Positions 17,125 to 25,827 of a DNA stretch of 64,000 nt are shown here, piece after piece. The DNA is from Paenibacillus sp. LHD-117. GTDB taxonomy: Bacteria > Bacillota > Bacilli > Paenibacillales > Paenibacillaceae. Below the pieces are notes generated by a model, which saw nothing but the letters and a program-made list of their open reading frames with translations, did not search any database and was not told the origin of the DNA. The stretch lies in NCBI RefSeq assembly GCF_030929555.1, contig NZ_JAVFVT010000028.1, positions 1 through 64,000 of the forward strand. Reading direction: 5' to 3'. Numbering within the stretch: position 1 is the stretch's first letter; each line of letters opens with the position of its first letter. Position numbers and translations under genes: made by a program.

Positions 17125-18084
17125 ATGGAGCACTACCGTTACGGACTATCGATCAACGCGGCCCCAGCGCGGGGAGATTTTGAGGTGCTGTTCAGCGGCG
17201 AAGCCGATGTGGTCGGAGGTCATTATATCGGCCCCGCCGTACATGATTATTTCCTTATACACGTTGTGACGGAAGGGGAAGGGACGTTCGAGACGCTGGG
17301 GCAGAAATACCGGCTAGGCGCGGGCGACGCCTTCCTGATCTTCCCCGACATTCTGGTCAAATACGAAGCCAATCGGGAGCGGCCGTGGACTTATATGTGG
17401 ATCGGATTCTCGGGCGAGCAGTCCGAGAAGGCGCTTGCGAGAATCGGATTGACGCCGGAGAAAGCCGTCATTCGCGGACTGTCTCCGCAGCGGATGAGGG
17501 ACATGTTCAAGAGTATTCGAGAAGGTCTGGACGGCGGCGCTACGCAAGAGCTTGGAAGTTTGGCCGCGGCGGGCTGGCTGAGACTCGTCTTGCACGAGAT
17601 GGGAGTGGCGGCTCTGTCGGGCGACCCCCAATCCGAAGGCGTGACGGAGTCGGTTGACGCGAACAAGGACCCGGTGTTCATGAAGCTGCCGTCCAAAGCC
17701 GATGGGCGACCCATGAGCCGACCGGCCGGGGAGGATTCTCTGCCGGGCAGACAGCAGCAGATCGACCAAGCGATCCGAATGCTCTCCTACCAGTACGGCC
17801 AGCAAATTTCGATCGGCGCCATCGCCCAGAAGCTCGGTTACCACCGCGCGCATCTGACGAAGCTGTTCAAGGAATCGACCGGGCTGTCTCCCATGCAATA
17901 TTTGAACAAAATCCGCATGAAAAAAGCCGAGAAGCTGCTGGCGGGCGATCTGACGATCGCCCAGGTGGCGGCTTCGGTCGGCTTTAACGACCCGCTGTTC
18001 TTCACCAAACAATTCCGGAAGTGGAGCGGGCTGTCGCCGACGGAATACCGGAAATCGCTTGAGGAGCGGGGCGGGCGGGCATAG
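17125..18084 (+). CDS. AraC-family regulator, probable activator of the GH4 gene
   Basis: 319 aa, start ATG behind AAGGAGGAAG. N-terminal cupin sugar-sensing domain (HYIGPAVHDYFLIHVV and RLGAGDAFLIFPD), an unusually charged linker at about 180-215, then the two AraC helix-turn-helix units (IGAIAQKLGYHRAHLTKLF and IAQVAASVGFNDPLFFTKQF). It is divergent from melA across about 185 bp, the classic layout for an MsmR/RafR-type activator. It converges on the LacI gene with one base between the stops. Confidence 0.88.
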   Translation: MEHYRYGLSINAAPARGDFEVLFSGEADVVGGHYIGPAVHDYFLIHVVTEGEGTFETLGQKYRLGAGDAFLIFPDILVKYEANRERPWTYMWIGFSGEQSEKALARIGLTPEKAVIRGLSPQRMRDMFKSIREGLDGGATQELGSLAAAGWLRLVLHEMGVAALSGDPQSEGVTESVDANKDPVFMKLPSKADGRPMSRPAGEDSLPGRQQQIDQAIRMLSYQYGQQISIGAIAQKLGYHRAHLTKLFKESTGLSPMQYLNKIRMKKAEKLLAGDLTIAQVAASVGFNDPLFFTKQFRKWSGLSPTEYRKSLEERGGRA

Positions 18085-18085
18085 T

Positions 18086-19108
18086 TTATTCGTTGCCCTT
18101 CCTCGTTTTGACGGAACGGCGGACAAGCAGCTCGGCCGGCAGCACGATTTTTTTCCAAGGCTGCGCCGATTCCCTGTCTTGGATCCGTTCGATCAGCATG
18201 CCCATGCCCATATAACCGAACTGGTAAGCCTGCTGCGCGGCGACGGTAAGGAACGGCTCGACATCCGCGTACGGGCCCAGATCGTCGAAACAGACGATGG
18301 ACATATCCTCAGGCACGCGAAAACCTTGTCCGTGTAGCAGCCTCATAACTTCGACGGCGAGCACGTTGTTGCCCGTCAGAATGGCTGTCGGCCTCGGCTC
18401 GAGGCCCGCCAGCCAAGCCTCCATCTCCGACAAGTCGCTCAGCGAGCCGAAGCTTGTCTCGAACACGTATTCCTCGCGGAACGGAAGCTCGCTCAGCTTC
18501 AGCCCCTCCTTATAACCTTGCAGCCGGAGTCTCGCGCTGGATATGGAGGAGGAGCCGTTCACCATCGCGATTCGCCGATGGCCGGCTTCCACCAGATGCG
18601 CGACCAGCTGTCGCGCGCCTTCCTTGCTGTCGCCGAGCACGATATCGCATTCAACGCCCGGCACCTCGCGGTCGAGCAGGACGAACGGCACGCCGTGGCG
18701 ACGCAGCGATTCGAGGTGGGGCAGGGAGGGGTCTCCCGCCGGTGCCAGCAGCACGCCGTCCACCCGCGTCGTCAATATAGTCGTCACATAATCCGATTCC
18801 TTCTCCAGACTTTCGTCGCTGTTGCCGAATAGGAGGCGGTAGCCCTGCTTCTTGGCGGCATCTTCCGCGCCCCTCGCCACCGTCGTATAGAACGGATTTG
18901 TTATATCCGTAATAAGCAGAAACAAGAGTTTCGTCTGCTGGAGCACGAGGCTCCGCGCGGTCTGATTCGGCACGTAGTTCATCTCTTCCATGACCTTCCG
19001 AACCTTCGCCCTCGTTTTTTCGCTTATTCTGCCAGAGTTATTGATAACTCTCGATACGGTCATCGCCGAGACGTTCGCCTTCTCGGCGATATCATAGATG
19101 GTTACCAT
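18086..19108 (-). CDS. LacI-family repressor of the fucose operon (inferred)
   Basis: 340 aa. N-terminal LacI helix-turn-helix and hinge (VTIYDIAEKANVSAMTVSRV, then NQTARSLV) and a periplasmic-binding-protein-like effector domain through the C-terminus. It is divergent from fucI across 134 bp; a palindromic LacI-type operator lies at 19193-19206 just in front of fucI. Inference: it represses fucIAU and itself, with L-fucose or a pathway intermediate as inducer. Confidence 0.87.
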   Translation of the reverse strand: MVTIYDIAEKANVSAMTVSRVINNSGRISEKTRAKVRKVMEEMNYVPNQTARSLVLQQTKLLFLLITDITNPFYTTVARGAEDAAKKQGYRLLFGNSDESLEKESDYVTTILTTRVDGVLLAPAGDPSLPHLESLRRHGVPFVLLDREVPGVECDIVLGDSKEGARQLVAHLVEAGHRRIAMVNGSSSISSARLRLQGYKEGLKLSELPFREEYVFETSFGSLSDLSEMEAWLAGLEPRPTAILTGNNVLAVEVMRLLHGQGFRVPEDMSIVCFDDLGPYADVEPFLTVAAQQAYQFGYMGMGMLIERIQDRESAQPWKKIVLPAELLVRRSVKTRKGNE

Positions 19109-19161
19109 AAATACGCTCCCTATCTCCTTTTCATGAAACTTATCATACTAAAAAGAAAGCG

Positions 19162-19206
19162 TTGACAGCAACTATTTTAGCTGTTAATTTAGGGTTATCG
19201 GTAACA
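19162..19206 (+). promoter_or_regulatory. fucI promoter with LacI-type operator
   Basis: TTGACA at 19162-19167 and TTAATT at about 19184-19189 make a good sigma-A-type pair. GGTTATCGGTAACA at 19193-19206 is a near-palindrome centred on CG, fits the LacI/CcpA pattern at 12 of 14 positions, and sits at the expected transcription start, where a bound repressor would block initiation. Confidence 0.6.
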
Positions 19207-19242
19207 TTTCACTTAAAAATGATTCCATTGGAGGGTTAACTC

Positions 19243-21033
19243 ATGTCAGAGACGAACTTACGGTTCCAAGGCGGCTTCCCGAAAATCGGCATTCGCCCTA
19301 CGATCGACGGCAGACGCAAGGGCGTTCGAGAATCGCTCGAGGAGCAGACGATGAACATGGCGAAAGCGACGGCGGCGCTGCTGTCGGAGCATCTGCGTTA
19401 TCCGAACGGGGAACCGGTCGAATGCGTCATCGCGGACAGCTGCATTGGAGGCGTCGCGGAGGCGGCGGCATGCGCGGACAAATTCCTGAAAGCCGGCGTC
19501 GGCGTTTCGATCACGGTCACGCCATGCTGGTGTTACGGCACGGAAACGATGGATATGGATCCTTCCGTTCCGAAGGCCGTATGGGGCTTCAACGGCACGG
19601 AGCGCCCGGGCGCGGTTTATCTGGCAGCGGTCCTCTCCGGCTACGCGCAGAAGGGACTTCCGGCGTTCGGTATCTACGGCGAGCAGGTGCAAGACGCGGG
19701 CGACACGTCCATTCCGGACGACGTGAAGGATAAGCTGATCGGCTTCGCGCGCGCGGGCCTAGCGGTTGCTTCCATGCGCGGCAAGTCGTACCTCTCCATG
19801 GGTTCGGTGTCGATGGGCATTGCGGGTTCGATCGTGAACGATGCGTTCTTCCAAGAGTATCTTGGCATGAGAACGGAATACGTGGACATGTCGGAATTCG
19901 TGCGGCGCATGGACGAAGGCATTTACGACGGCGTTGAATTCGAGAAAGCACTCGCTTGGGTGAAGGAGAACTGCATCGAAGGTCCGGACAACAATCCGGC
20001 CGACATCCAAACTTCGAGGGAAACCAAAGACAAGGACTGGGAGACGGTCGTGAAAATGACGCAGATCGCGCGCGATCTGATGGTCGGCAACCCGCGTCTG
20101 GCGGAGCTTGGCTTCGGGGAGGAAGCGATGGGCCATAACGCGATCGTATCCGGCTTCCAAGGCCAGCGCCAATGGACGGACCACTTCCCGAACGGCGACT
20201 TCATGGAGGCGATGCTGAATTCCTCGTTCGATTGGAACGGCATCCGCTCGCCGTACATCGTGGCTACGGAGAACGACAGTTTGAACGGCGCGGTTATGTT
20301 GTTCGGTTATTTGCTGACGAACACGGCCCAAATCTTCGCGGACGTACGAACCTACTGGAGCTCCGAATCCGTGGAGCGCGTAACGGGTCACAAGCTGGCG
20401 GGAGCAGCATCCGGCGGCATTCTCCACCTGATCAACTCCGGTCCGGCGACGCTCGACGGAACGGGGGAGCAGACGAAGGACGGGCAGCCTGTCATGAAGC
20501 CGTTCTGGGAAATTTCCGAAGCGGAAGCGCAGAAGTGCCTGGATGCTACTTCCTGGAGACCGGCTTCGGTCGAATATTTCCGCGGTGGCGGTTACTCCTC
20601 CGACTATTTGACGCGCGGCGGCATGCCGATGACGATGTCCCGCATCAATCTGGTGAAGGGGATCGGCCCGGTGCTGCAAATCGCGGAAGGTTATTCCGTC
20701 GACCTGCCGCAGGACGTTCACGATACGCTGGACAAACGGACGGATTCCACGTGGCCGACGACTTGGTTCGCTCCAACCCTCACTGGCGAAGGCGCGTTCA
20801 GCTCCGTTTATAACGTCATGGACAATTGGGGCGCGAACCACGGCTCGATCAGCTACGGCCATATCGGCGGCGACCTGATCACGCTGGCCGCGATGCTGCG
20901 CATTCCGGTCAACATGCATAACGTGCCTGACGAGAGAGTGTTCCGTCCGCGCGCATGGGGACTGTTTGGCACGGCCGATTCGGAAGGCGCGGACTACAGA
21001 GCATGCAACAATTTCGGCCCGTTATATAAATAA
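19243..21033 (+). CDS. fucI: L-fucose isomerase
   Basis: 596 aa, full family length. It begins behind GGAGGG and contains the FucI features SCIGGVAEAAACADKF, TPCWCYGTETMDMD, RGKSYLSMGSVSMGIAGS and YIVATENDSLNGAVMLFGY; the last carries the active-site acidic residues. Known reaction: L-fucose to L-fuculose, also D-arabinose to D-ribulose, Mn-dependent, cytoplasmic. It is the first gene of fucI-fucA-fucU (gaps of 21 and 38 bp). No fuculokinase is present in the window, so that step must come from elsewhere. Confidence 0.95.
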   Translation: MSETNLRFQGGFPKIGIRPTIDGRRKGVRESLEEQTMNMAKATAALLSEHLRYPNGEPVECVIADSCIGGVAEAAACADKFLKAGVGVSITVTPCWCYGTETMDMDPSVPKAVWGFNGTERPGAVYLAAVLSGYAQKGLPAFGIYGEQVQDAGDTSIPDDVKDKLIGFARAGLAVASMRGKSYLSMGSVSMGIAGSIVNDAFFQEYLGMRTEYVDMSEFVRRMDEGIYDGVEFEKALAWVKENCIEGPDNNPADIQTSRETKDKDWETVVKMTQIARDLMVGNPRLAELGFGEEAMGHNAIVSGFQGQRQWTDHFPNGDFMEAMLNSSFDWNGIRSPYIVATENDSLNGAVMLFGYLLTNTAQIFADVRTYWSSESVERVTGHKLAGAASGGILHLINSGPATLDGTGEQTKDGQPVMKPFWEISEAEAQKCLDATSWRPASVEYFRGGGYSSDYLTRGGMPMTMSRINLVKGIGPVLQIAEGYSVDLPQDVHDTLDKRTDSTWPTTWFAPTLTGEGAFSSVYNVMDNWGANHGSISYGHIGGDLITLAAMLRIPVNMHNVPDERVFRPRAWGLFGTADSEGADYRACNNFGPLYK

Positions 21034-21054
21034 GCTGGTTGGAGGTCATTACGA

Positions 21055-21714
21055 ATGAGCAGCTTGGCCATACGCGAAGAACTGTGCAAATACGCCCGCA
21101 AGACGGTAAGCAATAAATTAGTTGTCGGTCCGGGCGGCAACATTAGCGCGAAGCACGACGGGAAGATGTATTTGTCCCCGAGCGGCTTCGCTCTCGACGA
21201 GATCGAGCCGGAGCAGTGGGTCGAGGTCGACATTGCATCCGGAGACATCACGGACATCGGGCTTCGCCCGTCCTCGGAGGTGCTGATGCATCTCTACGCG
21301 TACCGCGCCAACCCGAACATCGGCGCCATCGTGCATACGCATCCGCCGTACTGCATCGCGTTCACCTTGGTCGAGCAAGAGCTGCCGATTATGTTCCCGG
21401 ATCAGGCCGCGCTCGTGGGCAAAACGCTTTACGTCCCATACGTGCTGCCGACCACGGATAAGCTGGCCGACGCGTACGTCGAGGTCGTGAACCAAGCAAG
21501 CTCCGTCCTGCTTGGCAACCATGGTTTGGTTACGACCGGCCGCAATCTGCGCGAAGCGTACTACCGGACGGAGGTCGTCGAGGAGAGCGCCAAAATCTTC
21601 CTGATCGCCAAAGCGATTAAGGAACCAAAAGCGCTGACGAAGGAAGAATTCGAGGAAATCGCTTCGCTCGAGAGCGAAGCTTACCGGATTCAGCTGCTTC
21701 AGAAGATGAAATAA
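21055..21714 (+). CDS. fucA: L-fuculose-1-phosphate aldolase
   Basis: 219 aa class II aldolase/adducin fold. Zinc ligands His 94 and His 96 (IVHTHPP) and His 156 (GNHGLV), with the catalytic Glu 75 in RPSSE; GGNIS near residue 28 is the phosphate loop. Known reaction: L-fuculose-1-P to dihydroxyacetone phosphate and L-lactaldehyde. It follows fucI by 21 bp behind GGAGGTC. The lactaldehyde formed could be oxidised by the dehydrogenase domain of the protein at 29332. Confidence 0.92.
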   Translation: MSSLAIREELCKYARKTVSNKLVVGPGGNISAKHDGKMYLSPSGFALDEIEPEQWVEVDIASGDITDIGLRPSSEVLMHLYAYRANPNIGAIVHTHPPYCIAFTLVEQELPIMFPDQAALVGKTLYVPYVLPTTDKLADAYVEVVNQASSVLLGNHGLVTTGRNLREAYYRTEVVEESAKIFLIAKAIKEPKALTKEEFEEIASLESEAYRIQLLQKMK

Positions 21715-21752
21715 CGGCAAGCCGCCGTTACGAGCGGAAAGGAAGGGACAAT

Positions 21753-22190
21753 ATGCTGATCGGCATTCCCAATATTTTGTCTCCCGAGCTGCTTAAAGTG
21801 TTGATGGAGATGGGCCATAGCGACGAAATCGTCCTGGCGGACGGCAATTTTCCCGCGGCCAGCCACGCGCAGCGGCTAATCCGCTGCGACGGGCACGGCA
21901 TACCGGAGCTTCTGGACGCCATCCTGCGATTGTTCCCGCTGGATCAATACGTGGAAAGACCGGCCGGCTTGATGGCCGTTATGCCCGGCGACCGAACGGA
22001 GACCCCGATCTGGGCGGACTACGGGAACATCATTCGTGAGCGCTCAGGACTCGAAGATCCGTTCGAGGCGATCGAACGGTTTGCCTTCTACGAGCGGGCC
22101 AAGCGGGCTTACGCCGTCATCGCGACGGGGGAAAGCGCGCTCTACGCGAATTTGATCTTGAAGAAAGGCGTTGTGAAAAACGCCGAATAA
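21753..22190 (+). CDS. fucU: L-fucose mutarotase (RbsD/FucU family)
   Basis: 145 aa. MGHSDEIVLADGNFPA carries the conserved His and Asp of the RbsD/FucU active site, and the C-terminal YAVIATGESALYANLILKKG is the family end with its conserved Tyr. Known role: interconversion of alpha and beta L-fucopyranose, feeding the isomerase. It is last in the fuc operon and followed by a strong terminator. Confidence 0.92.
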   Translation: MLIGIPNILSPELLKVLMEMGHSDEIVLADGNFPAASHAQRLIRCDGHGIPELLDAILRLFPLDQYVERPAGLMAVMPGDRTETPIWADYGNIIRERSGLEDPFEAIERFAFYERAKRAYAVIATGESALYANLILKKGVVKNAE

Positions 22191-22200
22191 ACGAAACAAC

Positions 22201-22236
22201 GGCAACCCCCCGGCCATCTGGCCGGGGGGTTGCTTG
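22201..22236 (+). terminator. Terminator of the fuc operon
   Basis: GCAACCCCCCGGCC and GGCCGGGGGGTTGC form a perfect 14-bp stem with a 5-nt loop, 10 bp after the fucU stop. The T-run is short but the stem is very stable. Confidence 0.8.
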
Positions 22237-22296
22237 CGTGGGCTGCGCTTCATGTTTGTCCTCGCCTATCGGCCCTGATTGCGATAGGAGTTTTTC

Positions 22297-22962
22297 TTAC
22301 CGCGCCGCAAGCCCGTGCATCAGAATGTCGATGGTGCGTTCGATTTCCTCGTCCTCGTCGATGTGTTCGTCCGGCATGAGGAGGAGATGGGTGACGATCA
22401 TGCCGATAAGCAAGCTGACCGTTGAACGCATAATGCGCCATGGCGGCGCTTCGATCAACTGGCCTTGCGCCTGGAAGTGGATGATTACCTTCTCCATCCG
22501 CCGGAAGACGTGGTTTTCGAATAGCTCCTTCACCTGCTGCAGCAGTTCGGGCTGGAACGGCACTTCGTGGACGAATATCCGAATGAGCTTCATATGCTGC
22601 CGGGCGAACTGGAAACGGTCCTTTGCAACCGAGCGGAAAAAGTCGTCCACGCGTTCATAAGGAAGCTCCAACATTTTGGCGAAATCCCGCAATAGGAACG
22701 GTGCAGCGATTTTGACCGCGATCGGACCCGCGATGGAGAGCAGCAAATCCTTTTTCGTTTTGTAGTGCCGGAAGATCGTGCCTTCCGCTACCCCGGCTTT
22801 TTGCGCGATTTCGCTAGTCGAGGCGGCGGCGTACCCTTTCTCCGCGAAAATCTCGATCGCGGCCTCCAGAATGCGCGCCTGCTTCTCGGTTTTCTTGCCG
22901 CTGCCGTCCTCGTCCGCGAGGCGGAGAAGATCGTTTAGCCATTGTTCGTTCTGGCCCTTCAT
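22297..22962 (-). CDS. TetR/AcrR-family repressor of the ABC exporter
   Basis: 221 aa. The N-terminal helix-turn-helix is typical (ILEAAIEIFAEKGYAAASTS, then IFRHYKTKKDLL); the rest is an all-helical ligand domain. It is the last gene of a three-gene minus-strand unit (ATPase, permease, regulator) and starts 40 bp after the permease. A perfect palindromic operator at 24810-24827 in front of the ATPase gene suggests self-regulation of the whole operon in response to an exported compound. Confidence 0.87.
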   Translation of the reverse strand: MKGQNEQWLNDLLRLADEDGSGKKTEKQARILEAAIEIFAEKGYAAASTSEIAQKAGVAEGTIFRHYKTKKDLLLSIAGPIAVKIAAPFLLRDFAKMLELPYERVDDFFRSVAKDRFQFARQHMKLIRIFVHEVPFQPELLQQVKELFENHVFRRMEKVIIHFQAQGQLIEAPPWRIMRSTVSLLIGMIVTHLLLMPDEHIDEDEEIERTIDILMHGLAAR

Positions 22963-23002
22963 GCGCCTTAACTCCTTCTGTAACCAATCTGGCTACAGGT
23001 TA

Positions 23003-24058
23003 CTATATTTTCCGATGTTTGCGCAATGCCAGCACGTTCGCTCCCATGAAGACGAGCGATAAGCCTAGAAGTACGAATATGTCTACGGCGATGCCGCTCC
23101 AGCCTTCTCCTCGGATCATGATGCCGCGCAGCGCGTCCGCTCCGTAGGTGAGCGGCATCAGATGGGAGAGCCATCTCAGCCACGGGGACATGCTGTCCAG
23201 GTCGAACAACCCGGAGAAAAAGATTTGCGGCACGATGACAAGCGGTATGAACTGAATCATCTGGAACTCCGTGTTGGCGAAGGCCGATAGGAACGTGCCA
23301 AGACTAAGTGCCGTAACGGATAACAGCAGCGTCACGAGCAGAACGTACCAGATCGAGCCGTCCATCATCAGACCTAACACTTCAATGGCGTAGACGGCGA
23401 TCAGCACGGCCTGAATGCCCGTGAACAAGCCGAAACCCGCGATGTAACCCGCAACGATTTCCCATCTCCGCAGCGGCGTGGCCAGCAGCCGCTCCAGCGT
23501 GCCGCTTGTTCGTTCCTTCAGGAAAGAAACTCCCGCGATCAGGAAAACGAAGAAAAAGGCGAACACTCCGATAAAAACGGGACCCAAGCTATCGAAGGAG
23601 GTCATGTCCGAACCGCCGTGCAAATAGTCGATCGCAGGTGCTCCTTCGCCTGGGTTAACCGCGCTTCCAAACCCTCCGGCGAGAGTGCCGGGCGTACCCA
23701 GCCATTCGCTGATGGCCGTCATGACGGCACGGTTCTTCGCGGGGTCGCTTCCCTCGAGCTTTATCCGGGGCATGCCGCTGCCCAGTTCGATATAGGCGTC
23801 GATGTCACGCGCCTCGAGCGCCGTCTCCGCTTCGGCCGCGCTGGCGTAACCGATGACATCCGCTCCAAGCTCGTCGGCTTTCTGCGCCAGCGCATCGGGA
23901 ACGCCGACCAAGCCGAGCTTCGGTTTGTACGCATCGCCGTTAAAGACGAGATACATGAGCGACAACACGAGCAGAGGCGCGACGATGAGCAGTGCCATCG
24001 TTCGTTTGTCGTGGATGAACTGGCGGACGATCCGCAGGAATAAAGCGCCGATTCTCAT
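23003..24058 (-). CDS. ABC-2-type exporter permease
   Basis: 351 aa. One N-terminal membrane segment (MALLIVAPLLVLSLMYLVF), an external loop of about 130 residues, then five membrane segments in the C-terminal half. FLKERTSGTLERLLATPLRR is the conserved ABC-2 coupling region. It resembles the multidrug/linearmycin-type exporters. It overlaps the ATPase gene by 4 bp (ATGA), so translation is coupled. The substrate is unknown. Confidence 0.87.
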   Translation of the reverse strand: MRIGALFLRIVRQFIHDKRTMALLIVAPLLVLSLMYLVFNGDAYKPKLGLVGVPDALAQKADELGADVIGYASAAEAETALEARDIDAYIELGSGMPRIKLEGSDPAKNRAVMTAISEWLGTPGTLAGGFGSAVNPGEGAPAIDYLHGGSDMTSFDSLGPVFIGVFAFFFVFLIAGVSFLKERTSGTLERLLATPLRRWEIVAGYIAGFGLFTGIQAVLIAVYAIEVLGLMMDGSIWYVLLVTLLLSVTALSLGTFLSAFANTEFQMIQFIPLVIVPQIFFSGLFDLDSMSPWLRWLSHLMPLTYGADALRGIMIRGEGWSGIAVDIFVLLGLSLVFMGANVLALRKHRKI

Positions 24059-24789
24059 CGTCGGGCACCTCCATAATACAAAAAGGCTTCTTCAATGGTC
24101 GCGCTGCCCGTCTCTTGCTTCAGCGAATCCGGCGTGCCGACGGCGATCAACCGTCCGTCGCGGATCATGCCCAGCCGGTGGCATTTATCCGCTTCGTCCA
24201 TCACATGCGTCGTGACGATGATGGTCTTGCCTTGACCGCTGAGCGCCTCCAGCTCGTTCCAGATCGACTTCCGAAGCACGGGATCGATGCCGACGGTCGG
24301 CTCGTCCAGTATCAAGACCTCGGGTTCGTGAAGCAGCGCGATGGCGAGGGAAAGTCTGCGCTTCATCCCTCCTGAATACGCGGACACCTTTTGTTTCATG
24401 TCGCCGGCGAGACCGACGAGCTCCATGACGTAACGCATCCTCTCTTTCCTTCGAGGCCCCATTAACCCGAACAACGCGGCAAAAAATTCAAGGTTTTCTT
24501 GGGCCGACAGCTCCCCGTAGAGCGCATCGGATTGCGCCATGTAACCGATACGTTCCATCATCGACAGCTTGGGCAGCCTGGTGCCGAGCAGCTCGACCTC
24601 GCCTTCGGTGCCTTCGTCGATGCCGGCCATCATTTTGACGAGCGTCGTTTTGCCTGAGCCGGAAGGACCCAGCAAGCCGAATATCTCATTTTGGCCAACC
24701 TCGAGCGATACCTCGTGAATGACCGTTTTGGTTCCGAAGCGTCGGGTCAATTGCCGGATGCGGATGCTTGGAATCGTCCTATTGCCCAT
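24055..24789 (-). CDS. ABC transporter ATP-binding protein
   Basis: 244 aa from the ATG preceded by GAGGAG; an upstream ATG at 24828 would start inside the operator palindrome. Walker A GPSGSGKTT, signature YSGGMKRR and Walker B VLILDEPTVGIDP are all intact, with the following His switch (TTHVMDEAD). It is the nucleotide-binding half of the exporter with the overlapping permease. First gene of the operon under the TetR-type operator. Confidence 0.92.
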   Translation of the reverse strand: MGNRTIPSIRIRQLTRRFGTKTVIHEVSLEVGQNEIFGLLGPSGSGKTTLVKMMAGIDEGTEGEVELLGTRLPKLSMMERIGYMAQSDALYGELSAQENLEFFAALFGLMGPRRKERMRYVMELVGLAGDMKQKVSAYSGGMKRRLSLAIALLHEPEVLILDEPTVGIDPVLRKSIWNELEALSGQGKTIIVTTHVMDEADKCHRLGMIRDGRLIAVGTPDSLKQETGSATIEEAFLYYGGARR

Positions 24790-24809
24790 CGAGCACACTC
24801 CTCGCGAAT

Positions 24810-24827
24810 TGAGTGAGTAATCACTCA
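24810..24827. promoter_or_regulatory. TetR-type operator
   Basis: TGAGTGAGTAATCACTCA is a perfect 7-bp inverted repeat with a 4-bp spacer. The form TGAGTGA-N4-TCACTCA is a common TetR-family operator. It lies about 20 bp in front of the ATPase start codon of an operon that encodes a TetR protein. Confidence 0.75.
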
Positions 24828-24908
24828 TTTTTACATTTAGGTTACGCCCGATCGGCTTGGACTGTCAAGTGAACAATCCATTATTCCACGGCGAAACGCA
24901 AATCAAAA

Positions 24909-24940
24909 AAAGCACGGAAGCCGTTAAGCCTCCGTGCTTG
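24909..24940 (-). terminator. Terminator of the aldo/keto reductase gene
   Basis: AGCACGGA and TCCGTGCT form an 8-bp stem with inner complementarity; on the minus strand it is followed by TTTTTTT. It lies just after the stop at 24962. Confidence 0.85.
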
Positions 24941-24961
24941 CCCAATCGACCGATTTGTCGA

Positions 24962-25789
24962 TTAGAAGTTGAAATTGTCGGGATCCGGGCCGAACCGCTG
25001 GTTGCGGTTAAGCGACGAGATCGCGGCCATATCGTCGTCGGACAGCTCGAAATCGAAGATTTCCGAGTTTTCTTTCAGCCGCGCCGGGTTCGTCGATTTG
25101 GGGATCGTGACGACGCCGGTTTGCAAATCCCAGCGAAGGACGACCTGAGCCGGCGATTTGCCGTATTTAGCGCCGATGTCCGCCAACGCGGCATGATCAA
25201 GGTTGCCCTGCATAAGCGGGCTCCACGCCGTAAGCTGGATCCGGTTCGATTTGCAGAAGGCAAACAGTTCTTCTTGCGTCAGCAACGGATGGTATTCTAC
25301 TTGATTCACCATCGGCACGAGGTCGCTGGTTGCCATCAAATCCTGCAGATGATGGATTTGGAAGTTGCTGACGCCGATCGCCCGGGCTTTGCCGCCGCGG
25401 TAGATTGTTTCGAGCGCACGCCAAGTATCCTTGTATTTTCCTTTTACCGGCCAGTGGATCAGGAGAAGGTCGACATAGTCCATCCCCAAACGTTCCAAGC
25501 TTTGGTCGAAAGCGGCGAGCGATGATTCGTAGCCTTGATCCGCGTTCCATACTTTCGTTGTGATAAACAATTCCTCGCGCGCGACGCCGCTGTTGCGAAC
25601 GCCGACGCCGACGCCTGCTTCATTCTGATACGCCGCCGCCGTGTCGATGTGCCGGTATCCGGCTTCAATCGCAGTTTGGACAGTGCGTTCCGTTTCGCCA
25701 TCGTCCTTAACTTTCCATACGCCGAGGCCCAGCCAAGGCATGTTTACGCCGTTATGCAGTACGGTGCTGTTCGTTAACGCGGTTGTCAT
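24962..25789 (-). CDS. Aldo/keto reductase (YvgN/diketogluconate reductase type)
   Basis: 275 aa. AKR tetrad: Asp and Tyr in IDTAAAYQNE, Lys in TTKVWNAD, His in LLIHWPV; cofactor segment IPKSTNPARLKEN near the C-terminus. The closest type is the short bacterial AKR5 group (YvgN, DkgA), NADPH-dependent reductases of methylglyoxal and other reactive carbonyls. It lies 38 bp after the iron alcohol dehydrogenase on the same strand, so a carbonyl-detoxification operon is plausible. It starts behind GGAGGAG. Confidence 0.88.
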   Translation of the reverse strand: MTTALTNSTVLHNGVNMPWLGLGVWKVKDDGETERTVQTAIEAGYRHIDTAAAYQNEAGVGVGVRNSGVAREELFITTKVWNADQGYESSLAAFDQSLERLGMDYVDLLLIHWPVKGKYKDTWRALETIYRGGKARAIGVSNFQIHHLQDLMATSDLVPMVNQVEYHPLLTQEELFAFCKSNRIQLTAWSPLMQGNLDHAALADIGAKYGKSPAQVVLRWDLQTGVVTIPKSTNPARLKENSEIFDFELSDDDMAAISSLNRNQRFGPDPDNFNF

Positions 25790-25827
25790 ATTCGTTTCTC
25801 CTCCTCGAATCGATCGTATTAGGCTGT

